Of a DNA stretch of 8,570 nucleotides, positions 4,856 to 8,570 are shown piece by piece. Source of the stretch: an uncultured Petrimonas sp. (GTDB lineage Bacteria; Bacteroidota; Bacteroidia; Bacteroidales; Dysgonomonadaceae). The notes below the pieces were generated by a model. The model searched no databases. It saw only the letters and a list, made by a program, of their open reading frames with translations, and had not been told where the DNA came from. The position numbers were made by a program, and so were the translations under genes. Each line of letters opens with the position of its first letter. Positions within the stretch are counted from its first letter, which is position 1. Location of the stretch: positions 1 through 8,570 of the forward strand of contig CAKTUP010000086.1 in assembly GCA_934621705.1 (NCBI GenBank). The letters are read 5' to 3'.

Positions 4856-5437
4856 ATGGAAAAAACGGTAAGAAAGAAATTTTTCATCTGGGAATACGAG
4901 AAAGAAGAAAAATGGCTCAACGAAATGTCTGCCGAAGGATGGCAGCTTGTTCATGCGAGTTTATTCAAGTACAAATTCGAACAAGGAGAACCCAACGAGT
5001 ACGAATATAAGCTGGAGTTGTTGGATAAGGATACCAAAAGCAAGGAAAGCAAGGCTTATATGGATTTTTTGCAAGAAACCAACGTTGAACTGGTTGGCGA
5101 AGTATCAAGCTGGATTTATTTGCGAAAGAGAAAAACGGAGGGCGGTTTCGAGGATGACAATCGCTCCGTGGCCAAGGTAACGCATTCGGTAAAAATCGGA
5201 GAACTGTATCAGAATATAATGATGTTGTTTTTAGGTATGATTGCTGTTTCCGTTATCGGCATCATGATTTTTCACGAATTAAAAACTTCGCCGGTAATGT
5301 CATTTTTTGAAGGATTTTTCACCGGTATTGTGCTTGCAGGCAGCATTATATCGGTTTTATTGATTCCCGTTCTAAAAAAAAATCAGAAAAAAATAAGAAA
5401 AGCAATGCGCGAACTCGCCATTATCGAAAGAGGTTAA
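4856..5437 (+). CDS. DUF2812 domain membrane protein
   Basis: This 193-residue protein carries a DUF2812 domain: FFIWEYEKEEKWLNEMSAEGWQL (9-31) followed by FKYKFEQGEPNEYEYKLELL (37-56) is the typical opening, with the E/KWLN and EGW signatures. It probably folds into a small cytoplasmic beta-rich domain to about 92 (ending WIYLRKRK). Two hydrophobic segments follow at about 120-140 and 150-172, then a basic tail (KKNQKKIRKAMRE), so it should be an inner-membrane protein with both ends in the cytoplasm. DUF2812 genes are commonly found next to padR genes, as here. The biochemical role is unknown; a sensor or partner in PadR-controlled envelope responses is only an inference. The ATG is 8 bases after padR, and no SD motif is needed to choose it. 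Confidence 0.88.
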   Translation: MEKTVRKKFFIWEYEKEEKWLNEMSAEGWQLVHASLFKYKFEQGEPNEYEYKLELLDKDTKSKESKAYMDFLQETNVELVGEVSSWIYLRKRKTEGGFEDDNRSVAKVTHSVKIGELYQNIMMLFLGMIAVSVIGIMIFHELKTSPVMSFFEGFFTGIVLAGSIISVLLIPVLKKNQKKIRKAMRELAIIERG

Positions 5438-5464
5438 AAAAACACAGGAAAACTATTTACAATA

Positions 5465-5472
5465 TTTATTTG
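5465..5472 (+). promoter_or_regulatory. Near-consensus -7 element before the S9 peptidase gene
   Basis: TTTATTTG differs from TAnnTTTG at one base and lies 25 bases before the ATG at 5498. No -33 element is seen. With only 60 bases between the DUF2812 stop and the peptidase start, and no terminator between them, the peptidase may also be read from the padR promoter. Confidence 0.25.
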
Positions 5473-5497
5473 TTTCAACTATCTAAAACATCAGATT

Positions 5498-7774
5498 ATG
5501 AATCTATTTAAAAAGCTGGGTATCATTATTGCCCTCACAACTACAACTATTATGAGTGTACATGCACAAAGTGTTTCAGGAGACTGGAAAGGAACCCTAT
5601 CGGTTCAGGGAATGAATATCGACCTGATTTTTCATCTGGCCGAAGAAAACGGAAGTTACAGCGGAACCATGGATGTTCCCATGCAGGGAGCGGCAGGAAT
5701 TCCGGTTGATAAAGTGGAAACCGATGGGAAAACAATTAAACTGGGCGTATCGGCAGCACAAATTGTCTATAACGGAACCTTGGCCGGCGACAGCATCGTG
5801 GGAAATTACGAACAAGCCGGAATGAAGTTACCGCTGACGTTGAAAAAGTTTGAAAGCAAACTTCCCGGAAATACCTTTTTGGTATCGCCTGATGATGAAT
5901 TGAAGGCATTGGCCTCTTTAGACAAAGGAGATTACAAATACAAGGTGGAAGATTATTTCGCCAAACCAAAAGCATCGTCATTCCAGATTTCTCCAAACGG
6001 AAAATACTTGTCGTACATGGAGAAAGACGGGCTAAAAAACCACGTTTACACAAAAGAAATCGCTACCAATAAAGTAACGCGGGTAATTGAAGAAAAAGAA
6101 GAGCCGGTGAAAGGTTACGGATGGGTAAATGATGACCGCCTGATTTATGTGATGGATAACGGCGGAAACGAAAATTATCATATTTACGCGGTCAACATTG
6201 ATGGTTCAAACCCGAAGGACTTGACGCCTTTTGAAGATGTGAGAGCCATGATGCTTAATTCATTGAAAGAGCAGAAAGATTACATCATCATTTCGATGAA
6301 CAAAGACAACAAACAAATTTTTGAGCCCTACAAATTAAACGTGAATATGGGCGAAATGGAAAAGTTATTCGAAAATACAGACCCCGCAAATCCCATTCAG
6401 GGATACGATTTCGACAAAGACGGCAACTTGCGCGGTTATACCAAATTGGTAAACGGTATTGAAATGGAATATTATTACAAAGACCTGGCTACCGGAGAGT
6501 TCAACCTGCTGAAAAAGATGAAATGGGATGACTCGTTCGGTGTGATGAGTTTCAATTATTCGAGCGACAATCCGGACGACGCGTTTGTATTGACAAATCT
6601 TAATTCAGATAAAACGGAAATTGTTCTGTACGACTTGAAGCAAAACAAGGAAATAAAGAAAATATTTTCCAATCCCGATTTCGATGTGTCGGGGATGCGC
6701 CTTTCACGCAAGCGCAATTACGAGAATGACTATTTTGCGTACGAAGGCGAAAAGTATGTGATTGTGCCTCAAAGCAAGTTTTTTAAGGATTTTTCGGCTA
6801 AAATGGCCAACGAGTTCAAAGGTGTGCAATATTACGTTACCGATTTTGATGACGATGAAACCAAATTTCTCATCGTGGTGCAAAGCGATAAGGTATATGG
6901 AAAGTACTATGAGTACGATGTTAAAACCGACAAATTCAGCCTGCTCTACGACCTGATGCCGCAACTAAAAGCGGAGGATATGGCGGAAATGCGGCCGATC
7001 ACTTTTAAAAGCCGAGACGGCCTTACGTTACACGGCTATATCACGCTGCCGAAGGCAGCCTTGGAAGGCAAAAAAGTTCCGTTGGTAGTGAATCCGCACG
7101 GCGGGCCGCAAGGAATTCGCGATTCGTGGGGCTTCAATCCCGAAACGCAGCTTTTTGCCAGTCGGGGTTATGCTACTTTGCAAGTAAATTTCCGAATTTC
7201 AGGCGGTTACGGAAAAGAATTTTTGCGTGCCGGTTTCAAACAGATCGGACGAAAACTGATGGATGATGTGGAAGACGGCGTTAAATACGTGATCGCACAA
7301 GGATGGGTAGATCCCGATAAAATTGCCATTTACGGCGGCAGCCACGGCGGTTACGCCACGTTGATGGGATTGGTGAAAACTCCCGATTTATATACCTGCG
7401 GAGTGGATTACGTGGGAGTTTCCAATATCGAAACCTTCTTCTCGTCATTCCCCGAATACTGGAAACCGCTTACAGAAATGGTAAAAGAGATTTGGTATGA
7501 TCTGGATGATCCTGTAGAAGCAAAAATTGCCCGCGAAGTTTCGCCCGTTTATCAAATAGACAAAATCACCAAACCCGTTCTTGTGGTGCAGGGCGCCAAC
7601 GATCCGCGGGTGAACATCAACGAGTCCGACCAGATTGTTACAGCGCTGCGCGCTAAAAACCTGTATGTGCCGTATATGGTGAAATACAACGAAGGGCACG
7701 GGTTTTATCGGGAAGAAAACCAAATGGATTTTTACGGTGCCATGATGGGATTTTTGGCTAAATACTTGAAGTAG
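5498..7774 (+). CDS. Secreted S9-family (prolyl oligopeptidase-type) serine peptidase with N-terminal beta domain
   Basis: This 758-residue protein is a periplasmic peptidase of the S9 family, which trims oligopeptides. A Sec signal ends at about Ala23 (SVHA/QS). Residues about 24-118 form a small beta domain (GDWKGTLSVQG, GTMDVPMQGAAGIPVD, then PLTLKKF) that Bacteroidota often place before alpha/beta hydrolases. A beta-propeller-like region follows (about 150-490), with repeats such as SSFQISPNGKYLSYM and YHIYAVNIDGSNPKDLTPF. The catalytic alpha/beta-hydrolase domain runs from about 495 to 758: oxyanion motif NPHGGP (532-537), nucleophile Ser615 in GGSHGG, Asp702 in GANDPR and His734 in NEGHGF. 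The triad is complete, so the enzyme should be active. It lies 60 bases behind the DUF2812 gene without a terminator between, so PadR control is possible. The exact substrate (Xaa-Pro, Xaa-Ala or other) cannot be told. Confidence 0.93.
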   Translation: MNLFKKLGIIIALTTTTIMSVHAQSVSGDWKGTLSVQGMNIDLIFHLAEENGSYSGTMDVPMQGAAGIPVDKVETDGKTIKLGVSAAQIVYNGTLAGDSIVGNYEQAGMKLPLTLKKFESKLPGNTFLVSPDDELKALASLDKGDYKYKVEDYFAKPKASSFQISPNGKYLSYMEKDGLKNHVYTKEIATNKVTRVIEEKEEPVKGYGWVNDDRLIYVMDNGGNENYHIYAVNIDGSNPKDLTPFEDVRAMMLNSLKEQKDYIIISMNKDNKQIFEPYKLNVNMGEMEKLFENTDPANPIQGYDFDKDGNLRGYTKLVNGIEMEYYYKDLATGEFNLLKKMKWDDSFGVMSFNYSSDNPDDAFVLTNLNSDKTEIVLYDLKQNKEIKKIFSNPDFDVSGMRLSRKRNYENDYFAYEGEKYVIVPQSKFFKDFSAKMANEFKGVQYYVTDFDDDETKFLIVVQSDKVYGKYYEYDVKTDKFSLLYDLMPQLKAEDMAEMRPITFKSRDGLTLHGYITLPKAALEGKKVPLVVNPHGGPQGIRDSWGFNPETQLFASRGYATLQVNFRISGGYGKEFLRAGFKQIGRKLMDDVEDGVKYVIAQGWVDPDKIAIYGGSHGGYATLMGLVKTPDLYTCGVDYVGVSNIETFFSSFPEYWKPLTEMVKEIWYDLDDPVEAKIAREVSPVYQIDKITKPVLVVQGANDPRVNINESDQIVTALRAKNLYVPYMVKYNEGHGFYREENQMDFYGAMMGFLAKYLK

Positions 7775-7790
7775 TTCTGAGTTCTGAGAA

Positions 7791-7823
7791 AAAGAAGGCG
7801 AATCCACGGGATTCGCCTTCTTT
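7791..7823. terminator. Bidirectional intrinsic terminator between convergent genes
   Basis: AAAGAAGGCGAATCC (7791-7805) and GGATTCGCCTTCTTT (7809-7823) form a perfect 15-bp stem with a 3-base loop. There is an A run on the left and a T run on the right, so it can stop transcripts from both sides. It serves the S9 peptidase (ending at 7774) and the DUF2461 gene (ending at 7827). Just before it, 7-base units AGTTCTG are repeated twice (within 7773-7788). Confidence 0.93.
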
Positions 7824-7826
7824 ATT

Positions 7827-8486
7827 CTACAGCACCGCCTTATTCAAAAACTCATTCAACGGATACTGCACGTTAAGTATTTCCATCAGCCGTTCCACCA
7901 CATTTTCTTTCAGGAAAAAATCGTTATCGAGGGCGTGGTGCGTAACAAAATGCTTGTTTTTCAGCAGTTCAATTTCCTTGAAATCTTTGGGATAACCTTT
8001 GGGTGGGTTTTTTAGTTTTTCCTCGTGTGAAAGGGTAGGGAAGAGTTTCTTGAAGTTTTTGTCGTCCAAAATCCGGCGTATTTCATCGGGATTGTGGTAA
8101 ATGGCGTTTCTGATGGATTCCAGTGTTACAGGATCGGGCGCGTAAATGCCGCCTGCGAGAAATGATTCATCGGGCTGCAGGTGAATGTAATAGCCTGCCA
8201 TTCGGGTTTTTCTTCCGCCGTTGGCGATAAAAGCGCTGAAATGGGTTTTGTACGGTGTTTTATCGTTCGAGAAACGAATGTCGCGGTAAATGCGGAACAT
8301 ACAATCGGCGGCCGTTACTGTTCCGATGCTCGTATCGAGTTGGCTGAGCGGAAGAATCAGCGCATCGACAAAGGTTTCGAACGTGGTGCGCGCTTCGATG
8401 TATTCGTCTTTGTGTTCGTTGAACCAATTGCGGTCGTTATATACTTGTAACTGTGCAAGAAAGTTGAATATTTGTTTGAAGTTCAT
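7827..8486 (-). CDS. DUF2461 family protein (TIGR02453-like)
   Basis: This 219-residue protein matches the DUF2461 family, found widely in bacteria and some fungi, with no established reaction. The N-terminus has the usual FNFLAQLQVYNDRNWFNEHKDEY (7-29; family pattern 'L..N N..WF..nk..Y'). The family's strongest block is FRIYRDIRFSNDKTPYK at 64-80, followed by GYYIHLQPDES (98-108) and GGIYAPDP (112-119). The C-terminal part is helical and basic (KNPPKGYPKDF, ELLKNKHFV). No signal peptide or membrane segment is present, so it is cytoplasmic. Length is typical. Its ATG lies 15 bases after the stop of the gene upstream, so it is probably the second gene of an operon that ends at the shared terminator. 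I saw no promoter in the 15-base gap. Confidence 0.92.
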   Translation of the reverse strand: MNFKQIFNFLAQLQVYNDRNWFNEHKDEYIEARTTFETFVDALILPLSQLDTSIGTVTAADCMFRIYRDIRFSNDKTPYKTHFSAFIANGGRKTRMAGYYIHLQPDESFLAGGIYAPDPVTLESIRNAIYHNPDEIRRILDDKNFKKLFPTLSHEEKLKNPPKGYPKDFKEIELLKNKHFVTHHALDNDFFLKENVVERLMEILNVQYPLNEFLNKAVL

Positions 8487-8501
8487 GAGTCTGATATTTT
8501 A

Positions 8502-8570
8502 TTACAACTTCCTTAAAACACCTTTCTCCACACTTTCGTTCAATAAATTTTCGGCATAATTCCAGATGGC
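8502..8570 (-). CDS. C-terminal end of a gene cut by the right window edge
   Basis: Reading the minus strand from the window edge, 22 codons encode AIWNYAENLLNESVEKGV and then LRKL before a TAA at 8504-8502. Composition and codon use look like a real protein end (an amphipathic helix). Its close 15-base spacing to the DUF2461 start also supports a co-transcribed upstream gene. The fragment is too short to name a family. Confidence 0.6.
   Translation of the reverse strand, partial: AIWNYAENLLNESVEKGVLRKL

Noticed and set aside
7773..7788. Short tandem repeat AGTTCTG x2 after the peptidase stop
   Set aside because: Two copies of 7 bases next to a terminator are not enough to call a functional repeat.
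7445..7807. A 120-codon minus-strand frame opposite the end of the peptidase
   Set aside because: It runs through the strong terminator stem and is antisense to the catalytic domain.
8181..8559. Two 89-codon plus-strand frames opposite the DUF2461 gene
   Set aside because: They are shadows of a clear minus-strand family member; no independent support.
1..8570. CRISPR array, insertion sequence, tRNA or phage module
   Set aside because: No repeat-spacer pattern, transposase motif, terminal repeats, tRNA-like fold or phage gene was seen on reading both strands.

Overview
The window looks like chromosomal DNA from a Bacteroidota bacterium, most likely of the Bacteroidales type. The evidence is AT-rich intergenic DNA, few recognisable Shine-Dalgarno sites, A-rich leaders before start codons, and at least five matches to the Bacteroidota -7 promoter consensus TAnnTTTG at sensible distances from starts. 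Several lipoprotein or Sec signal peptides fit a Gram-negative cell. No rRNA, tRNA, insertion sequence, prophage, CRISPR array or origin was seen.

Left part (1-1300): the end of an unrecognised gene whose two halves look alike, probably cut by the left edge. It is followed by a small antitoxin-like gene and an overlapping PIN-domain (VapC-like) toxin. The toxin reading frame is broken by one missing base in a T run. All four acidic residues expected of a PIN nuclease are still encoded, so this is either a recently inactivated toxin or a sequencing error.

Middle (1292-3284): on the minus strand lie a cation diffusion facilitator (metal efflux) gene and an unrecognised lipoprotein gene. The efflux gene has a clear promoter and a perfect inverted repeat between promoter and start codon. 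After them comes a stretch of about 435 bases with no full gene. It holds a 29-codon minus-strand ORF with its own promoter match, probably the stub of a lost gene, and the promoter of the next gene.

Right part (3285-8570): a lipoprotein beta-propeller phytase ends at a strong terminator. A PadR-family repressor gene follows, with a promoter packed with ATATCG/CGATAT half-sites. It is joined by an 8-base gap to a DUF2812 membrane protein, and 60 bases further lies a secreted S9 (prolyl oligopeptidase-type) peptidase carrying an extra N-terminal beta domain. A 15-bp bidirectional terminator separates this from a convergent minus-strand DUF2461 gene, which sits 15 bases behind the end of another gene cut by the right edge.

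The genes form several small units (toxin-antitoxin, metal efflux, phytate use, PadR-controlled envelope protein plus peptidase) and not one pathway. I do not see a convincing new multi-gene system. The most notable points are the one-base toxin break, the PadR operator cluster, the inverted repeat at the efflux promoter, the gene stub near 3000 and the peptidase fusion.
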